A DNA stretch of 64,000 nucleotides from Pseudomonas laurylsulfatiphila (GTDB lineage: Bacteria > Pseudomonadota > Gammaproteobacteria > Pseudomonadales > Pseudomonadaceae), in assembly GCF_002934665.1 (NCBI RefSeq), contig NZ_NIRS01000001.1, positions 124,001 through 188,000 on the forward strand, given 5' to 3'. Every line of letters starts with the position of its first letter. The first letter of the stretch is position 1. A program made the position numbers and the translations under genes. Under the pieces are notes generated by a model, which did not search any database, was not told the origin of the DNA, and was given only the letters and a program-made list of their open reading frames with translations. Below, one piece after another: positions 37,810 to 46,600 of the stretch.

Positions 37810-39474
37810 TCAAGCTGGAAGGTTCTTCGCCGCAGCCTCTTGAGCCTTGGCGATTTCCTGGTTGCGCAAGATAAAGCGCTGCAATTTGCCGCTTGGGGTT
37901 TTCGGCAACTCGCTGACAAATTCGATTTCACGGGGGTACGAGTGCGCCGCCAGGCGCTTGCGCACGTGCTGGCGCAGCTCTTCGGCCAACGCAGGTTCTG
38001 CGCGGTATTGCGGGCTGAGCACGACGAACGCCTTGACCAGTTCGGTACGCTCCGGATCGGGTTTGCCGATCACGGCGGCCTCGACCACGGCCGGGTGTTC
38101 GATCAGCGCACTTTCCACGTCGAACGGGCCGACCCGGTAGCCGGAGGTGGTGATCACGTCATCGCTGCGACCGACGAAGCTGATGCTGCCGTCCGGGTTC
38201 CACTCGACGGTGTCGCCACTCAGGTAATAGTCACCGACAAAGGCCTTGGTCGGCCCGCCTTCGTAGCCGGCGAACCAGCACATCGGCGATTGGCGGCGGT
38301 CGATGGCCAGGATGCCCGGCTGGCCAACACCCAGTTCCTTGTATTCGTCATCGAGGACCGCAATGCGGTGGCCCGGCGAGGCAAAACCGGCGGCGCCCAT
38401 GTGAATCGGGTGTTCAAGGCCGTGGTGGTTGCATAGCACCATGCCCAGCTCGGTCTGGCCGTAGTGGTCGTGGATGACCACGTCGAGGTTGTCGGCGAAC
38501 CAGCGGATCACTTCCGGGTTCAGCGGCTCGCCAGCGCTGCTGACGATGCGCAGCTTGCCCTTGATCGACCTGGCGAACTCATCACCCCCGGCAATCAGCA
38601 AACGGTAGGCCGTCGGTGAACCGGTGAGGTTGGTGATCCCGTACTTATTGATCACCCGGCAGGTGCTTTCGAGGGTGAACGGGCCATCGTAAAAGGTGAT
38701 CGGATGCCCCATCGACATGGGCCCGGTGACACCGTAGTAGATGCCGTAGGCCCAACCCGGGTCGGCGACGTTCCAGAAGGCGTCTTCAGGACGCAGATCC
38801 ACCGCATCGCGGATGTAGCTCTTGAACGCAACGATGGCCTTGAGCGGCACCGACAGCGCTTTCGACGGGCCGGTGGTGCCCGAGGTGAACATCAGCAGGA
38901 ACGGATCTTCGCCGGTCAACAGCACGGGTTCGCAGTGGGCGGAATAGTTGGACAGCTCGGCCCAGAAACTGCAATCGCCACGCACCAGGCCCTGCCCTTT
39001 GGGGCCAGTGACGGTAACGATGGCCGGGCAGTCGGCGACTTCGGAAAGTTTCGGCCGGTTCACCGCGTCGGTCACCACCACTTTGGCCCCAGAGCAGCTC
39101 AGGCGGTGCTCGATGGCTTTGGGGCCGAACGCGGTGAACAGCGGTTGATACACCGCGCCGATGCGCCAGGCGGCGAACACGGTGATCAGCAATTCGATGT
39201 TGCGTGGCAGCAGGCCGGCGACCTTGTCGCCCTTCTTCACACCCTGGGCCAGCAGGTAATTGGCGAAACGCGCGGCCTTGTCCTGCAAATCAGTGAAGGT
39301 GTAGCTCGCACTGGCGCCGTCGCGCCCCTCCCAGAACAGCGCGATGCGCCCCGGCAAGGCATGCCGGTCACAGCATTCGACGCAGGCGTTGAGTGCCGTC
39401 AGGTCGCCTGCGAGTGCGGCGTCGACGGTGTGCTGATAGTTGAACTGATCAGTAGCAGACAAGTAATCGCGCAT
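37810..39474 (-). CDS. AMP-forming acyl-CoA synthetase
   Basis: 554 residues from ATG 39474. The ANL signatures are [20 protein letters not shown] (P-loop-like A3), [11 protein letters not shown] (A5), [20 protein letters not shown] (A7-A8) and the catalytic Lys in [13 protein letters not shown] (A10). It is promoter-proximal in the reverse set and would activate short or branched carboxylates such as 2-methylbutyrate, isobutyrate or tiglate for the enzymes encoded after it. The closest family is acetyl-/propionyl-CoA-synthetase-like medium-chain ligases. Confidence 0.92.
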   Translation of the reverse strand: MRDYLSATDQFNYQHTVDAALAGDLTALNACVECCDRHALPGRIALFWEGRDGASASYTFTDLQDKAARFANYLLAQGVKKGDKVAGLLPRNIELLITVFAAWRIGAVYQPLFTAFGPKAIEHRLSCSGAKVVVTDAVNRPKLSEVADCPAIVTVTGPKGQGLVRGDCSFWAELSNYSAHCEPVLLTGEDPFLLMFTSGTTGPSKALSVPLKAIVAFKSYIRDAVDLRPEDAFWNVADPGWAYGIYYGVTGPMSMGHPITFYDGPFTLESTCRVINKYGITNLTGSPTAYRLLIAGGDEFARSIKGKLRIVSSAGEPLNPEVIRWFADNLDVVIHDHYGQTELGMVLCNHHGLEHPIHMGAAGFASPGHRIAVLDDEYKELGVGQPGILAIDRRQSPMCWFAGYEGGPTKAFVGDYYLSGDTVEWNPDGSISFVGRSDDVITTSGYRVGPFDVESALIEHPAVVEAAVIGKPDPERTELVKAFVVLSPQYRAEPALAEELRQHVRKRLAAHSYPREIEFVSELPKTPSGKLQRFILRNQEIAKAQEAAAKNLPA

Positions 39475-39608
39475 TGCCAGAATCCCTGTGTTTCTTATTA
39501 GGTTGGGGGGAACCGTAATCAACAGGGAAATACTCGCTCTGCCAGGGGTGGCGGGCAATGGTCAAAGTTATCAAGTTGTCTGACTGGTTTGGCCAAAGCC
39601 CTCAGGCA

Positions 39609-40532
39609 TCAGGAAGTGAAGCGCACCCCCGGTTTAGCGCGCTCGTCCACGGTCAGCTCGAACACATCCGGACGAGCGTAGTGACCGACCACGTCATAGT
39701 CGTAACGGGCGCGCACCAGGTCGTCAGTGTCGATCTGCGCGGTAAGTAGACCAGCGCCCTCTCGCAACGGTCCGGCGAGGATGTCGCCCATGGGCCCTAC
39801 GATCACGCTGCCGCCGGCGATCAACGGCCGATCCGCCGGCCAGTTGGCGATATCCAGTCCCAGGGCCTGGGGTGATGCCTGGACCTGACAGGCGCTGACC
39901 ACGAAACAACGCCCCTCATGGGCGATGTGGCGCATGCTGACCTGCCACATCTCCCGTTCGTCTACGGTCGGCGCGCACCACACCTCCACGCCCTTGGCGT
40001 ACATCGCCGTACGCAGCAGCGGCATCATGTTTTCCCAACACACCGCCGCACCGATGCGTCCGACCTGGCTGTCGATCACCGGCAGCGTTGAACCATCGCC
40101 CTTGCCCCAGATCAGCCGTTCGGTGCCGGTGGGCATCAGCTTGCGGTGTTTGGCCACCAGCCCGGCCTGCGGATCAAAGTACAAGGCGGTGCAGTACAAG
40201 GTGCTGCCGGCACGTTCGATGACGCCGATCACCAGATTCGCCCCGGTGCGTGCGGACAGGCCGGCCAGCGCCTCGGTTTCCGCGCCGGGCACGTCGATGG
40301 CGTTGGCAAAATAGCGGGCAAAGGCTTCGCGACCTTGCGCCAGCCGAAAACCAAGCTGTGTGCCAAAACCCTCGCCTTTGGGATAACCACCCAGCAGCGC
40401 TTCCGGCATGACCACCAGCGCGGCGCCGGATTCGATGATCGCGTGTTCATAGGACAGGATCTGTTCCAGGGTGTCGGCCTTGCCACCGGGCAAGGCGCCA
40501 ATCTGCAAGGCCGCAACGATTGTTTTTGGCAT
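39609..40532 (-). CDS. Nitrilase-superfamily hydrolase
   Basis: 307 residues from ATG 40532 (GGAG 8 nt upstream). The catalytic triad is Glu44 ([13 protein letters not shown]), Lys131 ([16 protein letters not shown]) and Cys165 ([14 protein letters not shown]), the form typical of true nitrilases rather than amidases. It would convert a nitrile to a carboxylic acid and ammonia. It diverges from a LysR gene that probably controls it. A free acid released by it might feed the adjacent CoA ligase, but that is speculation. Confidence 0.92.
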   Translation of the reverse strand: MPKTIVAALQIGALPGGKADTLEQILSYEHAIIESGAALVVMPEALLGGYPKGEGFGTQLGFRLAQGREAFARYFANAIDVPGAETEALAGLSARTGANLVIGVIERAGSTLYCTALYFDPQAGLVAKHRKLMPTGTERLIWGKGDGSTLPVIDSQVGRIGAAVCWENMMPLLRTAMYAKGVEVWCAPTVDEREMWQVSMRHIAHEGRCFVVSACQVQASPQALGLDIANWPADRPLIAGGSVIVGPMGDILAGPLREGAGLLTAQIDTDDLVRARYDYDVVGHYARPDVFELTVDERAKPGVRFTS

Positions 40533-40616
40533 CACGAAAACTCCATTCGCATCAGGGGTTGCTCATTCTCCGGCGCCACGTGATCATCAATAAAGACCGA
40601 TTCACTGCTGAATGAT

Positions 40617-41525
40617 ATGAACCAAATGAATATCACCAACATTGACCTCAACCTGCTCAAAGTCTTCGAAGCGCTGCACGAAGAGTCCAGTGCCAGCCGT
40701 GCCGCCTTGCGCCTGGGTGTGACGCAATCGGCCGTGAGCGCGGCCTTGCGCCGGTTGCGCGAGGTGTATGGCGATCAACTGTTCGTGCGTACCGGGCGCG
40801 GCCTGGCGCCCTCGCTCAAGGCTAATCAGCTCAAGCCGGTGGTCAGCGAGGCCCTGAACAAATGCCGGCAGAGCCTGGCGATGGTTGACCCGGCTGCGCA
40901 GCAGTACGAAGGTCGCTCGGTCACCGTGGGCATGTCGGACGATTTCGAAATTGCCTACGGCCGACGTCTGATCGAGGAAATCGCCCGGAGCGCGCCGAAG
41001 TTGCGCCTGATTTTCCGCCAGACCCACAGCCAGATCGTTGCCCAGGCGTTGATGGAGCGCAGCATTGACCTGGCGATCACCGCGGGCGGCTTTGCCGAGC
41101 GGCTGCTCAGCCGTCAGGTGTTGGGAGAAGGCAGTTACCTGTGCCTGGCGGACCCGTCGAGCCTGGTCGAGGGCCAGCACAGCATCGGTCTTGAGGAGTT
41201 TGTGGCCCGCGAGCACATCCTGGTGTCGTCCGGCGGTTTTATCGGGATTACCGATGAAGGATTGGCGGCGCTGGGCCTGAGTCGGCGGGTGTGCGCCTCG
41301 ACCACGCATTTTGCCGCGCTGCCGCATTTGCTCAAGGGCAGCCAGGCTGTGGCGACCATTCCGGCCCATGCTGCCCGAAGCATCGCGACGCTCAGCGGCC
41401 TGGCACTGCTGCCCTGCCCCTTGGCCTTGCCGCGCTACCCGATCGAACTGGGCTGGCGCACCAGCACCCAACTTGACCCGGTCGTGTTGAAAGTGCGCGA
41501 AGCGATTGTCGCGAGTTTCACCTGA
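40617..41525 (+). CDS. LysR-family regulator, NodD-like, divergent from the nitrilase gene
   Basis: 302 residues; ATG 40626 is an alternative start. The HTH is IDLNLLKVFEALHEESSASR ... GVTQSAVSAALRRLREVYGD, followed by QLFVRTGRGLAPS, the form seen in the NodD/LeuO subgroup. The effector domain starts near GRSVTVGMSDDFEI. The 84-bp divergent gap to the nitrilase start is where it would bind. Confidence 0.88.
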   Translation: MNQMNITNIDLNLLKVFEALHEESSASRAALRLGVTQSAVSAALRRLREVYGDQLFVRTGRGLAPSLKANQLKPVVSEALNKCRQSLAMVDPAAQQYEGRSVTVGMSDDFEIAYGRRLIEEIARSAPKLRLIFRQTHSQIVAQALMERSIDLAITAGGFAERLLSRQVLGEGSYLCLADPSSLVEGQHSIGLEEFVAREHILVSSGGFIGITDEGLAALGLSRRVCASTTHFAALPHLLKGSQAVATIPAHAARSIATLSGLALLPCPLALPRYPIELGWRTSTQLDPVVLKVREAIVASFT

Positions 41526-41534
41526 CCGCCGATG

Positions 41535-41789
41535 TTATTTGTTGGCCGCCATCAGGCGATTGACTTCGCTGCGTACCATGTTGGCGTATTCCGGGGGCGA
41601 CATGCCGTCCAGTTCGGCGCGCACCCATTCCGCCCACTTGCCTTTGCGCTTAGCCCGTTCACCAAACAACCGCGCGGCCTCGCCCTTGGCTTTGCCCAGG
41701 TTGTTTTGCCAGAGTTCGAACAGACGGGATTTCTCGTCTTCAAGCGCAGCGCGCTCGGCGAGGGGTTTGTCGGCCAGGTTGAAGCTCAT
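41535..41789 (-). CDS. Small charged conserved hypothetical protein, 84 aa
   Basis: 84 residues from ATG 41789 with AGGAA 7 nt upstream. It is rich in Ala, Glu, Lys and Arg, with helical segments LAERAALEDEKSRLFELWQN and GERAKRKGKWAEWVRAELDG, and no membrane segment. The length and composition suggest a small helical cytoplasmic protein; I do not recognise its family. It converges with the LysR gene and diverges from the DUF883 gene. Confidence 0.7.
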   Translation of the reverse strand: MSFNLADKPLAERAALEDEKSRLFELWQNNLGKAKGEAARLFGERAKRKGKWAEWVRAELDGMSPPEYANMVRSEVNRLMAANK

Positions 41790-41953
41790 GGGAATTTCCT
41801 GCTGCGTAAAATTGGCGACATCTTACACTGTAGGGCGAAATGTCCTGCGCCGGTTTTTCAGCAAGATGACCTTCCCGGGCAAAATAGCTGCAACTTTTCC
41901 GACGGCCGCAGACTCCATTGTTCACTGTCCACTTACCCGCAAGGAGTACTTCA

Positions 41954-42271
41954 ATGGCCCGCAAAACCGCCGCGCAAGCTGCCGAAGATCAAATCAAGGA
42001 TCAAGCGTTCAGCGAACTTCAATCGTTGATCGAAGAGTCGGAAAAACTGCTGAAAAGCAGCGCCTCACTGGTCGGGGAAGAAGCAGATACCCTTCGTGGG
42101 CAAATCGCCCTGAAACTCCAGCAGGCCAGGGATTCGGTGACCAACGTGCGCAACCGCACCCTGCCCGCGGTCGAGGCCACTGAAACCTATATCGGCGGGC
42201 ATCCATGGCAAACCGTGGCGATTTCCGCCGGGTTTGGTCTGGTGGTGGGGTTGTTGCTGGGGCGTCGCTGA
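41954..42271 (+). CDS. DUF883 (ElaB/YqjD-like) membrane-anchored protein
   Basis: 105 residues from ATG 41954; AAGGAG (41941-41946) is 7 nt upstream. A long amphipathic helix (ELQSLIEESEKLLKSSASLV ... DTLRGQIALKLQQARDSV) is followed by YIGGHPWQTVAISAGFGLVV and GLLLGRR, the conserved glycine-rich C-terminal anchor of the family. E. coli YqjD, ElaB and YgaM dock ribosomes to the inner membrane in stationary phase; the role here is inferred. Confidence 0.9.
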   Translation: MARKTAAQAAEDQIKDQAFSELQSLIEESEKLLKSSASLVGEEADTLRGQIALKLQQARDSVTNVRNRTLPAVEATETYIGGHPWQTVAISAGFGLVVGLLLGRR

Positions 42272-42292
42272 GCACTGGCAAACACTGGAACC

Positions 42293-42394
42293 CTGTGGGA
42301 GCGGGCTTGCCCGCGATGGTCGTTAACGATTACGCGGGAAATCTGATTCCCCGCGGCGCCCTCAAGTCCATCGCGAGCAGGCTCGCTCCTACAG
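42293..42394. repeat. Hybrid REP pair after the DUF883 gene
   Basis: The left arm is CTGTGGGAGCGGGCTTGCCC, the right arm CCATCGCGAGCAGGCTCGCT, and the linker contains GGTCGTTAACGATTACGCG, a form of the linker in the 123-bp units but reversed. The two ends belong to different REP subtypes. Confidence 0.8.
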
Positions 42395-42396
42395 GA

Positions 42397-43437
42397 TCAC
42401 TCCCCCGCCAGCTCCCGCAGGTTCGCCAGCGTCGGGGCATCCAGTTCAATGCCATTGGCCAGCGACCTGGCGCGCTGATGATGACGCCGGTCACCCGGCA
42501 AACGCTTCAGGCCGACACCGTGCATTTGCCGCACCAGTTCCTGGCTGCGCTGGGCAAAACCTTGCCCCGCCGCTTTGTCCGGATCAATCACGATCAGCAA
42601 TTGGCCCGTCCAGGGCGTCTTGGCGCCTGGGTGGTTGTTCCAGTCGAACTCGAAGGAAAAATTGCCGCCGGTCAGTGCCGCCGCGAGCAACTCGACCATC
42701 ATCGACAACGCCGAGCCCTTGTGTCCGCCAAAAGGCAGCAACGCGCCGCCCTCAAGAATCGCTTTCGGGTCGGTAGTCGGCTGGCCGAGGCTGTCCACGC
42801 CCATCCCTTGCGGCAAGCGTTCGCCCTGGCGTGCGGCAATTTGCACGTCGCCATGGGCAATGGCGCTGGTGGCGAGGTCGAAGACAATCGGTTCGCCGCC
42901 AGCCCGTGGCGCGGCGAAGGCAATCGGATTGGTACCGAACAGTGGTCGGTCGGCGCCGTGGGGCACCACGCAGGTCATGCTGTTGACCACGCTCAACGCT
43001 ACCAGCCCTTCATAGGCGAAGGGTTCGACATCCGGCCACAAGGCCGCGAAATGGTGCGAATTACGGATCGCCAGCACTGCAATGCCGGCGCTTCGGGCCT
43101 TCTGCACCAGTAACTCGCGTGCCGCCGCCAGGGCCGGTTGCGCAAAACCGTTATTGGCATCGACCCGCACAAACCCCGAAGCCACATCTTCGACCACCGG
43201 AACGGCCTGGCCATTGACCCAGCCGCTTTGCAGCGTCGAAACATAACCCGGGATCCGGAACACCCCGTGACTGTGGGCGCCATCGCGCTCGGCGCCGGCA
43301 CAGTTTTGCGCCAGCACCCTGGCAACCTCGGCCGAGGTGCCATGACGCAGAAAAATCTTCTCCAGCAAAGCGCTCAGCGCTTCGAGTGACAGGTGTGACG
43401 AGACGGCAGTAGAGGCATGATCGTGTGGCGCAGACAT
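42397..43437 (-). CDS. dpkA: Delta1-piperideine-2-carboxylate / delta1-pyrroline-2-carboxylate reductase
   Basis: 346 residues from ATG 43437 (GGAG 7 nt upstream). It belongs to the malate/L-lactate dehydrogenase (Ldh2) family: DGAHSHGVFRIPGYVS, NGFAQPALAAARELLV, AIRNSHHFAALWPDVEPFA, VPHGADRPLFGTNPIAFAAP and PFGGHKGSALSMMVELLA, all characteristic of pseudomonad DpkA. The NADPH-dependent enzyme makes L-pipecolate or L-proline in D-lysine and D-proline catabolism. It diverges from the giant toxin-like gene with 234 bp between them. Confidence 0.93.
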   Translation of the reverse strand: MSAPHDHASTAVSSHLSLEALSALLEKIFLRHGTSAEVARVLAQNCAGAERDGAHSHGVFRIPGYVSTLQSGWVNGQAVPVVEDVASGFVRVDANNGFAQPALAAARELLVQKARSAGIAVLAIRNSHHFAALWPDVEPFAYEGLVALSVVNSMTCVVPHGADRPLFGTNPIAFAAPRAGGEPIVFDLATSAIAHGDVQIAARQGERLPQGMGVDSLGQPTTDPKAILEGGALLPFGGHKGSALSMMVELLAAALTGGNFSFEFDWNNHPGAKTPWTGQLLIVIDPDKAAGQGFAQRSQELVRQMHGVGLKRLPGDRRHHQRARSLANGIELDAPTLANLRELAGE

Positions 43438-43671
43438 CTGAAGCTCCAGACTGATTATTGGAGGGAACAACAGCGTACAAAGACCCGCCGATTAACAACG
43501 CGCGGCGAGCGACCTGTCAACCTTTCGCTCAGGGGCGACGAGGTGAATCCGTGTCACCAAAGCCCACGTCCCGTGCGTTATCTATTTACCACCTGCGTCA
43601 ACGCACCGGCTTTTAGTCTCGATGCTCAACCCACAGGCGCCCTTGAGTGGCACCTTGAACGAGACTCGACG

Positions 43672-46600
43672 ATGACTACACCCGTAACTCCGCTGTTTTT
43701 CCCCGAAGCACTGACGATGCCCGGACTCTGGCGAGAACTTGGCCAAACCCACGGGCTGACGCAAAAGGATTTCGAATGGTTCAGCCATATCGAACTGGCC
43801 AGCCAGGCCCTGCGCGATGAGCAGACGCCGCCCATGCTGGCGAAAAAAATCCTTCTGAAGATCCCTGGCCAGGACCCCGTGACGCTGGCCGGCAGTTTTT
43901 TGCTGACCGCGACGCCGGATGACAACGGCGTGATTCTCTACACCTCCTACGCCGGCATACAGAAGTTCACCAGCCGCTCGGTCCTTACCGAACATCTGGC
44001 GGCACGACTCAAAGTAGCCAACGAAGACGATGAACTGCTGGCCTTCATGGCCCTGTCACAACGCAAGACGGTGGTGGCTGCCGACGATATCGGGCTGGAG
44101 TTTCAAACCATTGAAGGTGACGTGTTCGAGGACCAACGCACCACCCTCTCTCGCCATCAGCAACTCAACGACCAGGCCCTGCTCGATGAACTCAAGGCGC
44201 TACCGTCCCTGACGTCGCTGCTCGATGCTTTGCTGGCTGAACAACTGACGGTGTCATTTCCCGGCGTGGATCAGAGCCAGACCCGGGTGAATTTCTATCT
44301 GGCAGCGACTGCAGGGAACGAGGACGCAAGCCGTCCGTCGCGACCTTGGGTCAATTCCCTGTCGCTGAGTGACGCCGTGCTCCTGCACTATCGCCATCAG
44401 CGTTGGCCCACCGGGCAGACCCATGAATTTTCCCACCCGAAAAAGTCCCCGGCAAACGCTGATCAGGGGCATTGGGAAACGGCGGTCACGACAGTCTCGG
44501 GCAAACTGGTCAGCCTGCTGATCGGGAAGCTCGAACACTATTGGGACGCGGCGAGCGCCAATGGCGCCTCCCGTCGCGCACTTTTCGGCCGGGCCATCGC
44601 CGATCAGGCGCGCGTGCAACTGCTGCTCAAGCGCGAAGCCGGGATCATCACCCCGGAGCAAAGCCAGGACCTGCACGCGTTGATCTCGACAGCCACCCGG
44701 ACGAACACATCGATGACGGTCGAAACCGTGCGCCTGTGGGAGTACCAGGCCAATTACGTCGAGCTGGCCGGTTCACTGATGGTCAGCGCCAGTCATGCGT
44801 TTCTCTACACGCCCACCGAAGGTTTGCAGGTGCTCAAGGACTATCAGGACTTGCGCGATACCGTGCGGAGCAAGTTCGGCGCGGCCGGTCACGAGGACGA
44901 GCTCTATGGCCTGCTGAGCCTGGACGAACGCCAGCGATTCATTGGTTTTGACCGGCCGAATGTGACCGGGGAAGCAATCTCCGGCGCGATCTTCAGCAAG
45001 CTCTTCGACGCCATTGTCACCAAGCAACTGCAGAACACGGAATACAGCCTGCAGGTGTTCCGCCACAGTGACGGCGCCGTGGACATCCGCGCCCTGTTCG
45101 ACAAGGCGCTGGATATCCGTTCGATGATCAACGAGCGGCTGCTGACGCTGGAGTCCGATGGACGCTGGAGCACGCGGCCGGTGTTGTCCGGCGACCAGCA
45201 TCCGTCCATGGTGCTGGCCGATACGGCGGCAGCGTTCGTCAAGAGCTTCAGTGACATCGAAACGCTGATCAGCGCCGACGTCGCCGCACAACCGATCGCT
45301 TCATTGGCGTTGCAGCGGGTCTACCTGGAAAACCTGCAACCGCGCCTGGCCCATGCGCTTTCCGTCGGCATCCGCGGCGAGGCCAGCCTGCGCACACTCG
45401 GCGCGACATTGGCGGATGCGGACCGGGCCATCGTCGATACGGTGTTCAACCCGGATCAGGCCGAAAGACATAACCGTCGCTCCTTGAAGGGGTTCCGGCC
45501 CGATGCCTATTCACTGACCCTTGAGCGCTCCGGTCTGCGGGATCTCCTGCCGCTCGCCCATTGCCTTCTCCTGACCGAGCGCGGCGGACTCGACCCCTCG
45601 CATTCCGGACGGACCATCCTGTGGACGCCCGCCGAGGGGCTGGAGGTGTTTGACAACATCAGCCGTGCCAGGCAGGAACTGAACCGACGCCTGCTCGACC
45701 CGCAGCAACGCATGGCGCTACTGGAAAACCTCACCCCGAGCCAACGCGTCTTCCACCAACGCTACTCGCTGGGTGCGCTGCGGCTGATTGAAGGGTCAGC
45801 ACTGGAGCAGGTCGCACGCTCATCCATCGATCACTTTCTGGCTCGCTGCGAACACGCGCGCAGCCTGGACCTGAACGACACGAAGCAGAAAAAGGCCCTG
45901 AAAGCGCTGACCACCGCCGGGATCAATACCCATTTACGAAGAGCCACCTCGATCGCCCGGGCGATCACCCTGCAACAGTCACTGCCCACATGGCTTGGAA
46001 TGGCCCCGCTTGAAGATCAGCGGCTGCACGTTGAACTGCTGGAGCAATACCGCAACAGCGTCGAGGAGGACAAAGACTACTTGCACGGGATCACCCCCCT
46101 AAGGTCGTATGTGCATGGACGGCTGAAGACGTTGCTCGGCAATCGCTTCCCCGCCATTACGCTGGACCCCGACGATATTCAAATCATCCCCGACCTCAAC
46201 CTGACCGGTCCCGCCCGGAGCCTTACCGAGTTCGCCCTGAACCATGTCAGTGTCGCGCAAGGCTCCGGATTCCAGGTTTCCTCGACTACCACTCAGGCGC
46301 TGCCCGAGGGCCTGGACCAGGCCGCAGTCCGTCAACTGATGCAGTCATTGAACGTTGTGCAAAGCTACGCAGCACAGGTAACGCAGACATTGTCCGGTGC
46401 AACGGCCGACGCCGAAGGCCGGATGCAGCGTTTCGTCAAACAACTGCCCTGGCAACTGCTGCAACACGCCCATGAACTGAAGCTGTTGCAAAGGCTATCC
46501 AGCAGCGCGTTCGATTTGCTTCGACAGGTGCTCGACATGCCGGACGCCACGGCCCGGGCAGCCGTGCAGGGAGCACACGCGATTGCCCGGCCACTGGAGC

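Noticed and set aside
35964..37874. Long plus-strand frame opposite the thiolase and SDR genes
   Set aside because: Antisense shadow of genes with intact active-site motifs.
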